Counted from the stretch's first letter, positions 26,362 through 36,083 are shown. The stretch: DNA of 64,000 nt from WLMZ01 sp963732585 (GCA_963732585.1 CAVSZY010000005.1:1-64000); one strand, 5' to 3'. Made by a program: numbers and translations. The notes: generated by a model not told the origin, from the sequence alone.

Positions 26362-26886
26362 ATGGTCGAGGAAGCGAGAACGGATTGGAAGTACTCGGAG
26401 TGCCCGACGACGTCGGCCACGGTCGAGATCGTCGGTGATCTGGCGGCCGTGTGGGAGATGGTGTCGGATATCTCGATGCCGACGCGTTGGTCGTCGGAGG
26501 TGCAGCGGACGTCGTGGTTGGACGGAACAAACAAGGCATCGTTGGGCGCTCGGTTCGCAGGTCACAACCAACACACAGCGATTGGTGAGTGGGACGTGGT
26601 GTGCACCGTGACGCGGCTCGATCCGCGCCAATGTTTCGAGTGGGTGGTCGGTGAGCCGAAGCATCCGTCAGCGGTGTGGCGCTTCGTGTTGGGCGGGTTC
26701 GATGGCTCGGTGGTGTTGCGCCAGGAGATGCAGATGGGCCCTGCACGGTCAGGGCTGAACATCGCGATCGATGCGATGCCCGACAAGGAATCGAAGATCA
26801 TCGCCCGCCGACTCGAGGAGCATCGTGTGAATATGTTGGCGAATCTGCAGGGCGTGAAGTCCATTGTCGAGGGGACCACGTCGTGA
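26362..26886 (+). CDS. SRPBCC-family protein, first gene of the LLM operon
   Basis: Encodes 174 residues from ATG 26362. The START/polyketide-cyclase-like pattern reads ATVEIVGDLAAVWEMVSDIS, then LGARFAGHNQHTAIGEWDVV and a long final helix (ARRLEEHRVNMLANLQGVKS). Its stop overlaps the GTG of the next gene. In catabolic operons such proteins often act as lyases or hydratases on bulky hydrophobic substrates. Confidence 0.82.
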   Translation: MVEEARTDWKYSECPTTSATVEIVGDLAAVWEMVSDISMPTRWSSEVQRTSWLDGTNKASLGARFAGHNQHTAIGEWDVVCTVTRLDPRQCFEWVVGEPKHPSAVWRFVLGGFDGSVVLRQEMQMGPARSGLNIAIDAMPDKESKIIARRLEEHRVNMLANLQGVKSIVEGTTS

Positions 26887-27956
26887 CGCTGTCGATCGGC
26901 GTGATGAGCGTCGGCGTGAACGACGGGTTCCTCGACTACGCACGCGAGGCAGAACGGCTCGGAGTGTCGTCGGTGTGGACGGCGGAGTTCTGGGGGTTCG
27001 ACGCGTTTACGCCGCTGGCCGCGATTGCTGCTGTGACCGACCGGATCACGTTGGGGACTGGCATTGCGCAGATCGGGGCGCGGACGCCGGCGATGCTGGC
27101 GATGAACGCGATGGGTGTACAGGCGATTTCGAATGGCAGGTTGTTGTTGGGGTTGGGCACGAGCGGGCCTCAGGTGATGGAGGGCTGGCACGGGGTCGAG
27201 TTCTCCCGTCCGGTGCGCCGGACTCGCGAGACCATCGAGATCGTTCGCAAGATCGTCTCGGGCGAACGGCTCGAGTATGACGGCGAGGTCTACCGGCTCC
27301 CACTGCCGGCCAGCGCGGGTGTGTCGATCCGTTCGGTTGCTCACGTGCCCGGGATCCCGATCTACCTCGCGTCGCTCGGCCCGGCGAATCTAGAACTCAC
27401 CGGAGAGATGGCAGACGGTTGGATCGGGAACTCGTTCTTCACGGACACGGCGTCGGTGTTCTTCGATCGGATCGCCGCCGGCGCGGCTCGCGCCGGTCGG
27501 TCGTTGTCGGATATCGATCTGACGGTGGCGGTGAGTGTCGAGTTCACCGACGATGTGGCTGAGGCGGGTCGTCGTCACGCGGACGGGTACGCGTTCACGT
27601 TCGGTGCGATGGGGTCGGGCTCGAAGAACTTCTACAACGATGCGTTTGCGCGCCAGGGCTACGGCGACGATGTCGCCGAGGTGCAACGGCTGTGGCGGGC
27701 GGGCGACCGGGCGGCTGCAGCGGCACGGGTGCCAATCGAGATCGGTCTCGGCACGAACCTGATCGGGCCGATCGAGACCGTTCGCGCCCGACTACGCGAG
27801 TACCGCGACTGTGGCGTGAACACGCTGCGGGTGAACCCGATTGGTGAGACCCTCGACCAGCGGGTTGCCGGTCTGGCCCAGTTGATGGAGTTGGTCGAGG
27901 AGATCAATCGCGAGCCGGTCGCCCGGCGCGCGGAACAAGGGGGAGTGCAGTCATGA
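26883..27956 (+). CDS. LLM-class (F420/FMN-dependent) oxidoreductase, copy 1
   Basis: Encodes 357 residues from GTG 26883, coupled by GTGA to the upstream gene. The luciferase-like barrel shows YAREAERLGVSSVWTAEFWG, RITLGTGIAQIGARTPAMLA, LLLGLGTSGPQVMEGWHGV and LTGEMADGWIGNSFF. In actinobacteria this subfamily is mostly F420-dependent. The next gene is a paralogue of about the same size, so two related steps or a heteromer are possible. Confidence 0.9.
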   Translation: MTLSIGVMSVGVNDGFLDYAREAERLGVSSVWTAEFWGFDAFTPLAAIAAVTDRITLGTGIAQIGARTPAMLAMNAMGVQAISNGRLLLGLGTSGPQVMEGWHGVEFSRPVRRTRETIEIVRKIVSGERLEYDGEVYRLPLPASAGVSIRSVAHVPGIPIYLASLGPANLELTGEMADGWIGNSFFTDTASVFFDRIAAGAARAGRSLSDIDLTVAVSVEFTDDVAEAGRRHADGYAFTFGAMGSGSKNFYNDAFARQGYGDDVAEVQRLWRAGDRAAAAARVPIEIGLGTNLIGPIETVRARLREYRDCGVNTLRVNPIGETLDQRVAGLAQLMELVEEINREPVARRAEQGGVQS

Positions 27957-29008
27957 AGGTGTCCATCTCGGTCGGCAGCGCCTACTACAACGGTGACAAC
28001 TGGGAGGACCTCGTCGAGTACGTGTGCGCGGCCGACCGCATCGGGGTCGACTCGGTGTGGTCTGCTGAAGCGTGGGGTATGGAAGCCGTGGCCTCGTTGG
28101 GATACCTGGCCGCTCGAACCGAGCACATCGGCCTCGGCACTGGCATCATGCAGATCAGCGCCCGCACACCGGCGGCGACGGCGATGAGCGCGCTCGCACT
28201 GGACGGGCTGTCGAACGGCAGGTTCCGGCTCGGTCTCGGCGTCAGCGGCCCGCAAGTGGTCGAAGGGCTGCACGGCGAGTCGTTCGCCAAGCCGCTCGAG
28301 CGCTTGCGTGAGTACACCGAGATCGTGCGGATGGCGATCAACGGCGATCGTGTGACGTACCAGGGTCAGCACTATGTGCTGCCCCGCCCAGGCGGAGAAG
28401 GCAAGGCGTTGAAGCTGGACATCCCTCCCAACCCGTCGTTGCCGATCTATCTGGCGACGCTCGGTCCGAAGTCGTTGGAGCTGACTGGTGAGATCGCCGA
28501 TGGCTGGATCGGCACCTCGCTGGTCGCGGCGCACGCCGACGTACTGCTCGATCCAATCCGTCGTGGTGCTGAGCGGGCCGGTCGCGCGCTGAGCGACATC
28601 GATCTGCAGGTGAACTGCCAACTCGAGGTGTCCAACGATGTGGACTCGCTCATCGCCCGCAATCGGCCGGCGATGGCGTTCACCTTGGGCGGGATGGGTT
28701 CAGCGCGGACGAACTTCTACAACGCCGCATTCACCCGAGCTGGGTTCGGTGACGTCGCCGCGGATGTGCAGCGGCTCTGGGTCGAGGGCGACAAGGCAGG
28801 GGCGGTGGCGGCGGTGCCCGACGAGATGGTGCTCGCGGCGTACGCGATCGGCACTGACGACATGGTCGCCGACCGGGTCCGCTCGCTCGCGGCGGCGGGG
28901 GTCAACGCGGTCCGGTTGGGCCCGGTCGGCAAGACCGCGACCGAGCAGATCGCACATCTCGAGATGGCGGTCGACCTCGTGGCTCGCGCCACGGCAACGG
29001 CGGCGTAG
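27953..29008 (+). CDS. LLM-class (F420/FMN-dependent) oxidoreductase, copy 2
   Basis: Encodes 351 residues; its ATG overlaps the upstream stop (ATGA). Motifs: VCAADRIGVDSVWSAEAWGM, HIGLGTGIMQISARTPAATA, FRLGLGVSGPQVVEGLHGES and LTGEIADGWIGTSL. It is clearly a paralogue of the preceding enzyme, and the tandem pair is typical of F420-dependent degradation clusters. The substrate is not evident. Confidence 0.9.
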   Translation: MKVSISVGSAYYNGDNWEDLVEYVCAADRIGVDSVWSAEAWGMEAVASLGYLAARTEHIGLGTGIMQISARTPAATAMSALALDGLSNGRFRLGLGVSGPQVVEGLHGESFAKPLERLREYTEIVRMAINGDRVTYQGQHYVLPRPGGEGKALKLDIPPNPSLPIYLATLGPKSLELTGEIADGWIGTSLVAAHADVLLDPIRRGAERAGRALSDIDLQVNCQLEVSNDVDSLIARNRPAMAFTLGGMGSARTNFYNAAFTRAGFGDVAADVQRLWVEGDKAGAVAAVPDEMVLAAYAIGTDDMVADRVRSLAAAGVNAVRLGPVGKTATEQIAHLEMAVDLVARATATAA

Positions 29009-29012
29009 GCCG

Positions 29013-30512
29013 ATGGCGCACCCGGGAATCGTCGCAGCTCGCAACCCTGACGGCATCGCACTCATCCAGGCCGAGACGGGCGACACGCTCACTTGGTCGC
29101 AATTGCACCGGCGCGCGGTCCAGACCGCCAACGTGTTCCACCGTCATGGCCTGCGGCCGGGCGACGCGATCGCGTTGTGCCTCGAGAACCGGTTGGAGTT
29201 CGTGTCCGTCGTGTGGGCCGCGCTGTACTCCGGGCTGCGGTTCACCCCGATCTCGACCCGCCTGCTCCAGCCAGAGGTCGAGTACATCCTCGCCGACTGT
29301 GGTGCACGAGCACTCGTGCACTCCGATCGCGCTCAGGTCGCTGCCGCGGCTGCAGCGGCGCTCACCGATCCTGTCCGGAGCATCGATGTCGACGCGAGCG
29401 GCAGCCCGTTCGATCCGGATCCGAACGAGGCGGCGGAATACGAACGGTCCGAGGGCGTGGCGATGCTGTACTCGTCGGGTACCACCGGACGCCCGAAAGG
29501 CGTGTGGCGCGCCGCTCCCGACGCACCTGTCGAGGAACTGCAGCCGGGCGACGCGGCGATGGCCGCGGTCTACCAGATCGACGAGCGATCGATCTACCTC
29601 TCGACCGCCCTGCTCTACCACTCGGCACCGATCTCGTTCTTGGCCCGGATGAACCGCATCGGCGCGGCAACGGTCATCATGGAGCGCTTCGACGCCAGCG
29701 CGGCGCTCGCCCACATCGACACCTATCGCGTCACCCACAGCCAGTGGGTGCCGACCATGTTCGTGCGCATGCTCCGTCTCGACGACGCCGAACGCACCCG
29801 CCACGACATGTCAACGCATCGTGTCGCGGTGCACGGTGCGGCGCCGTGCCCCGTGCATGTCAAGCAGGCGATGCTCGACTGGTGGGGGCCGATCATCTAC
29901 GAGTACTACGCTGGCACCGAGGGTGTCGGCACGTGTCTCATCGGGCCTGACGAATGGCTCTCACATAAGGGGTCGGTCGGGCGTTCCGTGAGCGGCCCGC
30001 TGCACATCCTCGACGACCAAGGGCATCGCTTGCCGCCGGGCGAGGTCGGGGAGATCTGGTTCGAGCGCAGCTCGGAGTTCCGCTACCTCAACGACGCCGA
30101 CAAGACCAGCGAGTCGCGCCGGGCCAACGGCAGCGGCACCTTCGGCTACCTCGACGCCGACGGCTACCTGTACCTCACCGACCGAAAGGCGTTCACGATC
30201 ATCACTGGCGGAATCAACGTCTACCCCCAAGAGATCGAGGACGTCCTGCTCGCCCACCCCTCCGTCGTCGACGCCGCCGTCTTCGGGATCCCCCACCCCG
30301 AATACGGCGAAGAGATCAAAGCAGTCGTCCAACCAGCACCCGGAATCGTTGCTGACGACTCACTGGAGGTCGAACTCATCGAGCACTGCCGCGCCCATCT
30401 CGCCGGGTTCAAGTGCCCACGTTCGATCGACTTCGACGCCGACCTGCCCCGCGAACCGAACGGCAAGCTCATGAAACGAGTTCTCCGTGACCGCTACCTC
30501 ACCGCAATCTGA
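29013..30512 (+). CDS. Acyl-CoA synthetase (AMP-forming, class I adenylate-forming)
   Basis: Encodes 499 residues from ATG 29013, 4 bases after the LLM gene. Motifs: P-loop AMLYSSGTTGRPKGVW, YEYYAGTEGVG, GYLDADGYLYLTDRKAF and the catalytic Lys region PREPNGKLMKRVLRDRY. It would activate a carboxylic acid to the CoA ester, preparing a substrate for the oxidoreductases. Its nearest style is medium/long-chain or steroid side-chain ligases, but substrate cannot be read. Confidence 0.9.
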   Translation: MAHPGIVAARNPDGIALIQAETGDTLTWSQLHRRAVQTANVFHRHGLRPGDAIALCLENRLEFVSVVWAALYSGLRFTPISTRLLQPEVEYILADCGARALVHSDRAQVAAAAAAALTDPVRSIDVDASGSPFDPDPNEAAEYERSEGVAMLYSSGTTGRPKGVWRAAPDAPVEELQPGDAAMAAVYQIDERSIYLSTALLYHSAPISFLARMNRIGAATVIMERFDASAALAHIDTYRVTHSQWVPTMFVRMLRLDDAERTRHDMSTHRVAVHGAAPCPVHVKQAMLDWWGPIIYEYYAGTEGVGTCLIGPDEWLSHKGSVGRSVSGPLHILDDQGHRLPPGEVGEIWFERSSEFRYLNDADKTSESRRANGSGTFGYLDADGYLYLTDRKAFTIITGGINVYPQEIEDVLLAHPSVVDAAVFGIPHPEYGEEIKAVVQPAPGIVADDSLEVELIEHCRAHLAGFKCPRSIDFDADLPREPNGKLMKRVLRDRYLTAI

Positions 30513-30584
30513 CTTGGCCGGCCGAGTACCAGCCAGCCCGCCTGCCGCAGCACCCCGACCATCTTCCGAGCGACGGAGAAACCC

Positions 30585-32849
30585 ATGACCACCGAGCCAT
30601 CGACGTTTCACAAGACGGCATGCATCTTGTGCGAATCCAACTGCGGGATCGAGGTGCGGCTCGATGGCCGCACGTTCGAACGGATCCGCGGCAACAAGGA
30701 CCACGTCGGCTCCAAGGGGTACACCTGCGAAAAGGCGCTGCGTCTCGACTACTACCAGAACAGCCGCGATCGCTTGACCCTGCCGATGCGTCGACGTCCA
30801 GACGGAACCCACGAACAGGTGTCGTGGGACATCGCGATCGCCGAGGTCGCCGAACGGCTCGCCGCCGTCCGCGACGCCCACGGTGGTGCGTCGATCTTCC
30901 GCTATGGCACCGGCGGACAAGGCAACCACCTCGGCGGCGTCTACGGCGACGCGCTCAGCAACGCCCTCGGAGTGCGCTACCGATCCAACGCCCTCGCCCA
31001 GGAGAAGACCGGTCAGGCCTATGTCGAAGGTCGCCTGTACCGGGCCCACACCCGCGGCGATTGGGAACACACCGAGGTCGCCGTCTTCCTCGGCAAGAAC
31101 CCCTGGATGAGTCACGGTCTCCCAGAAGCCCGCCGTGTACTCAAGGAGATCGCTGGCGACCCCGAGCGTTCAATGGTCGTGATCGACCCTCGGCGCACCA
31201 AGACTGCGGAGCTCGCCGACTACTTCCTGCAAGTCAAACCAGGCACCGACGCCTACTGCGTCGCCGCGATCGTCGCCGTACTCGTGCGCGACGAACTCCT
31301 CGATGGGACATTTCTCGACAACCATGTCGTCGAGATCGAACCCGTCCTCGACGCGATCGGGCGCGTCCCGATCGCCGAGTTCGCCCAACGTTGCGGGATC
31401 CCGCTGCCCGACATCGAAGCCGTCGCCCACCGCATCGGACGCTCGAACTCGGTATCGATCTTCGAAGACATCGGTGTCGAGCAAGCACCCCACTCAACGC
31501 TGGTCTCGTACCTGCAGCGCCTGATCTGGATCCTGCGCGGCAGCTTCGCCAAACCCGGCGGCATGCACCCGGTGACCTCACTGTTCCCGAGCGGCAAGCG
31601 ACCCGCAGCGACGCGACGCCCCACCTACACCCCGGTCACCGGTGCTGAGATCATCACCGGCCTAATCCCCTGCAACTCGATCGCAGAGGAGGTCCTCACC
31701 GATCACCCGAACCGATTCCGGGCGATGATCATCGAGAGCTCGAACCCCGTGCACTCACTCGCCGGCTCGGCCCGGTTCCGGGAAGCAATGGAAGCACTCG
31801 AGTTCAGCGTCGTGTTCGACGTCGTCATGACCGAAACCGGTCGACTCGCCGACTACGTCCTGCCCTCGTCGAGCCAGTTCGAGAAACCCGAAGCCGTGTT
31901 CTTCAACTTCGAGTTCCCCAACAACGTGTTCTCGCTCCGCAAGCCGGTGCTCGAACCCCACCCGGGCGCCATCGCCGAACCCGAGATCCACACCCGCCTC
32001 ATCGAAGCGCTCGGCGCGCTCGACGACGCCGACATCGCTCCCCTCCGTCTCGCCGCCGATGCCGGACGCGCCGAGTTCGCAGCCGCGTTCGCCGCGGCGA
32101 TCGGCAACAAGCCCGAACTCGCCAAGGTCGGCGCGGCACTGCTCTACCGCACCCTCGGCCCGACACTCCCGAACGGACTCGCTGGTGCCGCAGCGTTGTG
32201 GTTCCCGATGCAACTGTGCGCCGGCGCCTACCCCGAAGCGGTCGAACGAGCCGGCATCCAACCCGGCCCCACCGGCCTCGGCGACGCCCTCTTCGACGCA
32301 GTACTCGCCAGCGACGACGGCATCGTCTTTACGAGCCACCTGTACGAGGAAGCCTGGGATCTCATCGGCTTCGACGACGGCAAAATCCACGCCGCCATCC
32401 CCGTCCTCATCGACGAACTCGACGCATTGCGAACTGCTCCCACGTCGTACACGACGCCCGAGTTCCCCTACATCTTGTCCGCCGGGGAACGACGGTCGTT
32501 CTCTGCCAACACCATCATCCGCAACCCGCAATGGCGAAAGAAAGACCTTGACGGCGCCCTCGCCATCGGCCCGCACGACGCCATGGCACTCGGCGTCGAA
32601 GACGGCGACCGCATCCGGCTCTCCACCGCCGCGGGTACCGCAGATCCGATCATCATGATCGACGAAGCGATGCAACCTGGCCACATCAGCCTGCCAAACG
32701 GCTACGGACTCAGCTACCCCGACGAACACGGAGAACACCACACCGCCGGCGTCGCACCCAACGAGCTCACATCCCTCGACTGGAAAGACACCATCGCCGG
32801 CACCCCATGGCACAAGCACGTACCAGCCCGTCTGGAACGACTCGCCTGA
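30585..32849 (+). CDS. Molybdopterin-dependent oxidoreductase (MopB family) with 4Fe-4S site
   Basis: Encodes 754 residues. The N-terminal Cys cluster is C13-x2-C16-x3-C20 with C48, a 4Fe-4S site. Domain motifs follow: FRYGTGGQGNHLGGVYGDAL, MVVIDPRRTKTAELADYFLQ, VKPGTDAYCVAAIVAV, VSYLQRLIWILRGSFAKPGG, and MTETGRLADYVLPSSSQFEK. The C-terminal molybdopterin-binding part includes ANTIIRNPQWRK and GHISLPNGYGLSYPDEHGEH. No Tat signal is seen, so it is cytoplasmic. It may hydroxylate or dehydrogenate a CoA-activated substrate. No electron-transfer partner gene is adjacent. Confidence 0.9.
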   Translation: MTTEPSTFHKTACILCESNCGIEVRLDGRTFERIRGNKDHVGSKGYTCEKALRLDYYQNSRDRLTLPMRRRPDGTHEQVSWDIAIAEVAERLAAVRDAHGGASIFRYGTGGQGNHLGGVYGDALSNALGVRYRSNALAQEKTGQAYVEGRLYRAHTRGDWEHTEVAVFLGKNPWMSHGLPEARRVLKEIAGDPERSMVVIDPRRTKTAELADYFLQVKPGTDAYCVAAIVAVLVRDELLDGTFLDNHVVEIEPVLDAIGRVPIAEFAQRCGIPLPDIEAVAHRIGRSNSVSIFEDIGVEQAPHSTLVSYLQRLIWILRGSFAKPGGMHPVTSLFPSGKRPAATRRPTYTPVTGAEIITGLIPCNSIAEEVLTDHPNRFRAMIIESSNPVHSLAGSARFREAMEALEFSVVFDVVMTETGRLADYVLPSSSQFEKPEAVFFNFEFPNNVFSLRKPVLEPHPGAIAEPEIHTRLIEALGALDDADIAPLRLAADAGRAEFAAAFAAAIGNKPELAKVGAALLYRTLGPTLPNGLAGAAALWFPMQLCAGAYPEAVERAGIQPGPTGLGDALFDAVLASDDGIVFTSHLYEEAWDLIGFDDGKIHAAIPVLIDELDALRTAPTSYTTPEFPYILSAGERRSFSANTIIRNPQWRKKDLDGALAIGPHDAMALGVEDGDRIRLSTAAGTADPIIMIDEAMQPGHISLPNGYGLSYPDEHGEHHTAGVAPNELTSLDWKDTIAGTPWHKHVPARLERLA

Positions 32850-33055
32850 CGCCCGGATCAAGAGACCAGCTCGGGAGCCCACACCACCTCGCAAGCGCTC
32901 CGCCACTCGGCGCCCCAGCCGCTGGGTCGCCGCCATGCAGTGTTGGCGCTCGAGGATGGTCACTGAGACTTGAGTACCGACCGCCGAACGTGCTGCAGCC
33001 GCTCAGTCGTCCTGCGACCTCGACCTGACCCCAGGCAGCGGAACGCCCGTTTCTG
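32850..33055. other. Convergent intergenic gap
   Basis: About 200 bases between the 3' ends of the MopB and TfoX-like genes. It contains no gene I recognise and presumably the end of the operon transcript; no clear hairpin was identified. Confidence 0.35.
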
Positions 33056-33391
33056 CTATTGCGGTGGGGCGACGAACAGGACGGATTCGCGGAGGAGTTT
33101 GGCCCAGCGACGACGATCCGTGTGGGGGATGGCGACCCATTCGCGGAACACTTTTCCGGCGGGTCCGAATGGTTGGCCGACGCCTTCGGCGATGAGTTCG
33201 TCGACGCGTTGGCGGGGAAGTTTGATCACCATGCCCGAGCCTTTGTAGTCGACAAGGCCGAGGAACTCGCCCGACACCCGTGCGCATCGACCACCCATGA
33301 TGGTGCCTTCCTCGATACGGTCGTCGTGCTCGCGGAGTTCATTGACGAGGTCCCAGAACAGTGCTTCCGGTGTAATTGGCGTTCGGCCCAT
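33056..33391 (-). CDS. TfoX/YjbR-like small protein
   Basis: Encodes 111 residues: TIMGGRCARVSGEFLGLVDY, GSGMVIKLPRQRVDELIAEG, FREWVAIPHTDRRRWAKLLR. This is the TfoX N-terminal/MmcQ-like fold, common beside SRPBCC genes in actinobacteria, with unknown role. It lies 6 bases downstream of the broken ArsR-SRPBCC gene, so they formed one operon. Confidence 0.75.
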   Translation of the reverse strand: MGRTPITPEALFWDLVNELREHDDRIEEGTIMGGRCARVSGEFLGLVDYKGSGMVIKLPRQRVDELIAEGVGQPFGPAGKVFREWVAIPHTDRRRWAKLLRESVLFVAPPQ

Positions 33392-33397
33392 CGGCAG

Positions 33398-34251
33398 TCA
33401 GCTATGCAGCTCGGTGACTCGGGCGTGCATCTTGTCGATCGCCATTGCCCAACCTTGCCCGCCGGGAGAGTCGCCGGGAACGCCGATGTGGGTCATCGTC
33501 ATCTTGGTGCGCTCGCTGAGATCGACGAGTTCGACGACGATCGAGGTCTCCATGTGCGCGCCTGCAGGCATGCCCATTTGTTCGGCGGTCAACGGGGTGC
33601 CGTCGGCGTCGGCCATTGCCTCGGTGTACACGAGGCGGGTCTTCGGGTCGACCTCGCGGTACTCGCCCACGAAAACATCTGCATCGCGCCGCGTGGGGTG
33701 TCCATCTCCATCGCGATACGTCGCCGGCCGCCGACCCGGACATCCATGTCGGCGATGGGGATCTTGGCTCCCATCGGGCCGTACCAGTTGGCGAAGTGGT
33801 CGGGTTCGGTCCACATCGCCCAGATCAGATCGATCGGGGCGTCGAAGATGCGTTCGATCTGGACGTCTTTGGTGTCAGCCTGTTCGGGTTCTTTCTTGCT
33901 CGGAGTGGTTTGGAGTGTTCGCACGTACTGGTCCATGCGGTCGAATCGGTCGTCCCAGATGTGGCGGTACTGCTCGGCCCAACTCGCCACCGTCGCGAGC
34001 GCAGCGGGGTCGATGATGCACGGCCGGAACTGTGCTCGCCGGCCACGCGTGATCAGCCCGGCATGTTCGAGGACCTTGATGTGTTTGGAGATCGCCGGGA
34101 GTGTCAGGTCGAATGGAGCGGCGAGATCGTTCACGCTGGCCTCACCCTCTGCCAGGCGGGCAAGGATCGCTCGGCGCGTCGAGTTCGCCAAGGCGGCAAA
34201 CGTCTCGTCGAGCCGCTCGTCGTTCAGTGTTGCGTTCGCCGTCACCACCAT
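33398..34251 (-). pseudogene. ArsR-SRPBCC fusion regulator, frameshifted
   Basis: From ATG 34251 the first frame gives an ArsR winged helix (TRRAILARLAEGEASVNDLA, DLTLPAISKHIKVLEHAGLI) and then the start of an SRPBCC domain (IERIFDAPIDLIWAMWTEPD, FANWYGPMGAK). Near 33675 the frame shifts and the SRPBCC domain goes on as VGEYREVDPKTRLVYTEAMA and MTHIGVPGDSPGGQGWAMAI to a stop at 33398. Fusions of this kind are a known family, so one base change separates the present state from a functional gene. Confidence 0.8.
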
Positions 34252-34261
34252 CAATCCATCA

Positions 34262-34297
34262 ACTTTCCATACTGGCTAATTAACATATGTGGAAAGT
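34262..34297. promoter_or_regulatory. 8-bp inverted repeat around an AT-rich centre, probable ArsR operator
   Basis: ACTTTCCA (34262-34269) and TGGAAAGT (34290-34297) are exact inverted repeats flanking TACTGGCTAATTAACATATG, the most AT-rich 20 bases nearby. The site starts 11 bases upstream of the ArsR ATG, as expected for an autoregulated promoter. Confidence 0.55.
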
Positions 34298-34496
34298 ATC
34301 ACCTCTGACTGATGGATACCAACCATCGTCAAGGCGATTTCACTCTGTGGACGAAAACCGTCGCTTCGACGTCTCTGTCGACACCAGCGACTACCCGTAC
34401 CCGATGCGGATGATGCGCGGCTGCGTCGGCGATGAGTTGCTGCGCGGATTCGTGGTGGTCCGCGGCGGGCGCGGGATCGTGGGGCACGATGGGTTG

Positions 34497-35591
34497 GTGA
34501 GCGAATGGACGAATGAGGATCGGGCAGCGGCACGAGCATTCCTGCAACGGAGCGAGGTCCGATTGTCGACGTTGCATCGGGTGGCCACTGCGCTGCTGTC
34601 GGGTGCCGGGTTGATGGTGTTGTTGCCGGCGATCGTCAAGGATCAGGTGGTCGGAGTGCTCCACACGCTCGTGACGGCGCCTGCCTCGCTCAGTCATGCA
34701 TTCTTGACCGCAGCCGCGGTGACGGTGTTGGCGGTTCCGCTCGTCGTGTTGTTCTTGTTGCTCGGTGATCTCACCCGCTTCTATTTCCATGCGCAACATG
34801 TCCCTTCGACCGGAGCGCCGGCGTTCGCTCCGCGGTTCACGCTGACCGGGCTCCGCCTGCCGAGTGGTGAACTTTCCGTTGCCGCCGACAGCGATCTGGC
34901 CACGGCGAGGCTGTCGGACTCGACGATCGAGTTGTTGATCCCATCGAACAACTCGGCTCGAGCGGCGATCGATCGGAAACTCGATGCGTACGGCGGGTTG
35001 AACCGCGATGCGAGTCCTGGAGATCGGGGCAGGGTCGACGGGATGCTCGAACTGGTCGCCGCTCGGTCGCGTCCGTTGGCCGAGGAAGTCGCCAAGGTCG
35101 AAGCTGGCATGGCCCGCCATCTGTTGCGCCTCCAGGTGATCGTGATGCGCTACGTCAAAGCACTGCTCGCCTTCCTGACCACCGCGTTGGCGGTCTTCGC
35201 TGCTGCGGCGGTCACGTCGGACAACCCCACGCTCGACCCGGTCCACGAGGTTTGGCTGATCGTGATCTTTGCAGTGTGGGCGCCAGCGATCGTGGCTGCC
35301 GTGTCGTCGCCGGTGCGTTGGCTCACCGCCCTGTTGCGCTCCGAGGGCTCGACCGTCAACTCGGTCGCCGCCGACCCGGAGTTCACCCGCATCGAGCGGA
35401 TCACGATCGTCGCGGCCGCTGTCGTGTGGCTACTCGCTGGCGGCGCAGCGATATCCATCGCCGTCAACGAACACCCGGGCCGTGGCGCCCTCGTCACCAT
35501 GTTGGTGTGCCTCGCTGTCACCGCGTTGGCGGGTGGCCTCGCAACCGCACGATCGATCGCCACGCCGACGACCCGACGAACCAATCCGTAG
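34497..35591 (+). CDS. Membrane protein of unknown function, four to five TM helices
   Basis: Starting at GTG 34497 it encodes 364 residues. A helical N-terminus (NEDRAAARAFLQRSEVRLST) precedes TM segments near LLSGAGLMVLLPAIV, AVTVLAVPLVVLFLLLGDL, LLAFLTTALAVFAAAAV, VWLIVIFAVWAPAIVAAVS, and VVWLLAGGAAISIAV, with a last pair near the end. A longer frame from 34287 adds residues that look non-coding. I do not recognise a family with confidence. It is divergent from the ArsR-SRPBCC gene, and so may be controlled by the same operator. Confidence 0.6.
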   Translation: MSEWTNEDRAAARAFLQRSEVRLSTLHRVATALLSGAGLMVLLPAIVKDQVVGVLHTLVTAPASLSHAFLTAAAVTVLAVPLVVLFLLLGDLTRFYFHAQHVPSTGAPAFAPRFTLTGLRLPSGELSVAADSDLATARLSDSTIELLIPSNNSARAAIDRKLDAYGGLNRDASPGDRGRVDGMLELVAARSRPLAEEVAKVEAGMARHLLRLQVIVMRYVKALLAFLTTALAVFAAAAVTSDNPTLDPVHEVWLIVIFAVWAPAIVAAVSSPVRWLTALLRSEGSTVNSVAADPEFTRIERITIVAAAVVWLLAGGAAISIAVNEHPGRGALVTMLVCLAVTALAGGLATARSIATPTTRRTNP

Positions 35592-35639
35592 CCGGCAGCA
35601 GGCAACTCCGCCCCCGCCGCAGGTGACAGCGTCGCCCGG

Positions 35640-35784
35640 CTCGGATGTAGGCCCTATCGAAGGACTGCCACGGCGACCGACCCGACGCGTCGTACACGCG
35701 AAAGCCGGTGCGCGCTTTGCAGGGGGTTTCCTCACCGACGCCGGTCTGAGTCTCACCACCGAGTTCTGGCAACTCGCCGCCTGA
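35640..35784 (+). pseudogene. MerB-like C-terminal remnant (second copy)
   Basis: The DNA matches the 3' end of the MerB-like gene at 24000-24108: both carry the sequence for TACACG.CGAAAGCCGGTG and CTCACCGACGCCGGTCT, and end with ACCACCGAGTTCTGGCAACTC. The frame is broken and nothing upstream of about 35640 remains. Confidence 0.55.
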
Positions 35785-35858
35785 CCGACAGGCACGGTCG
35801 TGTCAGTCGAGGCGTGTTGCGGCCAACGTCGCCGACATCGGCGTGCCACGATCGAGAG

Positions 35859-36083
35859 GTGATCGTCTCCGTGCGTGTGCACCCTCGAAGCCGTCGACCC
35901 CGCGTCGAACAACATGGAGACGGTTCTTGGGAAGTGTGGCTTCGCTCCCCACCCGTCGACGGCAAAGCCAACGCCGAGCTGATCGACATCATCGCCGCAA
36001 CGATCGGGTGCCGGCGCAGTGATGTCACCATCCGCACGGGAACCTCCGGAACACGCAAACTCCTCGAAATCCCTGATCCTTGA
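35859..36083 (+). CDS. DUF167 (YggU-like) family protein
   Basis: Encodes 74 residues from GTG 35859: VIVSVRVHPRSRRPRVEQH, then SWEVWLRSPPVDGKANAELI and VTIRTGTSGTRKLLEI, a complete DUF167 domain (P-P-V-D-G-K-A-N core). The function is unknown in the family. It is the intact copy; the matching position in the other duplicated segment (24157) is decayed. Confidence 0.82.
   Translation: MIVSVRVHPRSRRPRVEQHGDGSWEVWLRSPPVDGKANAELIDIIAATIGCRRSDVTIRTGTSGTRKLLEIPDP

Noticed and set aside
31755..32963. A 402-residue minus-strand open frame opposite the MopB gene
   Set aside because: Low-complexity Gly/Arg/Val-rich reading with no motif, fully antisense to a well-supported molybdopterin enzyme; a typical high-GC shadow.
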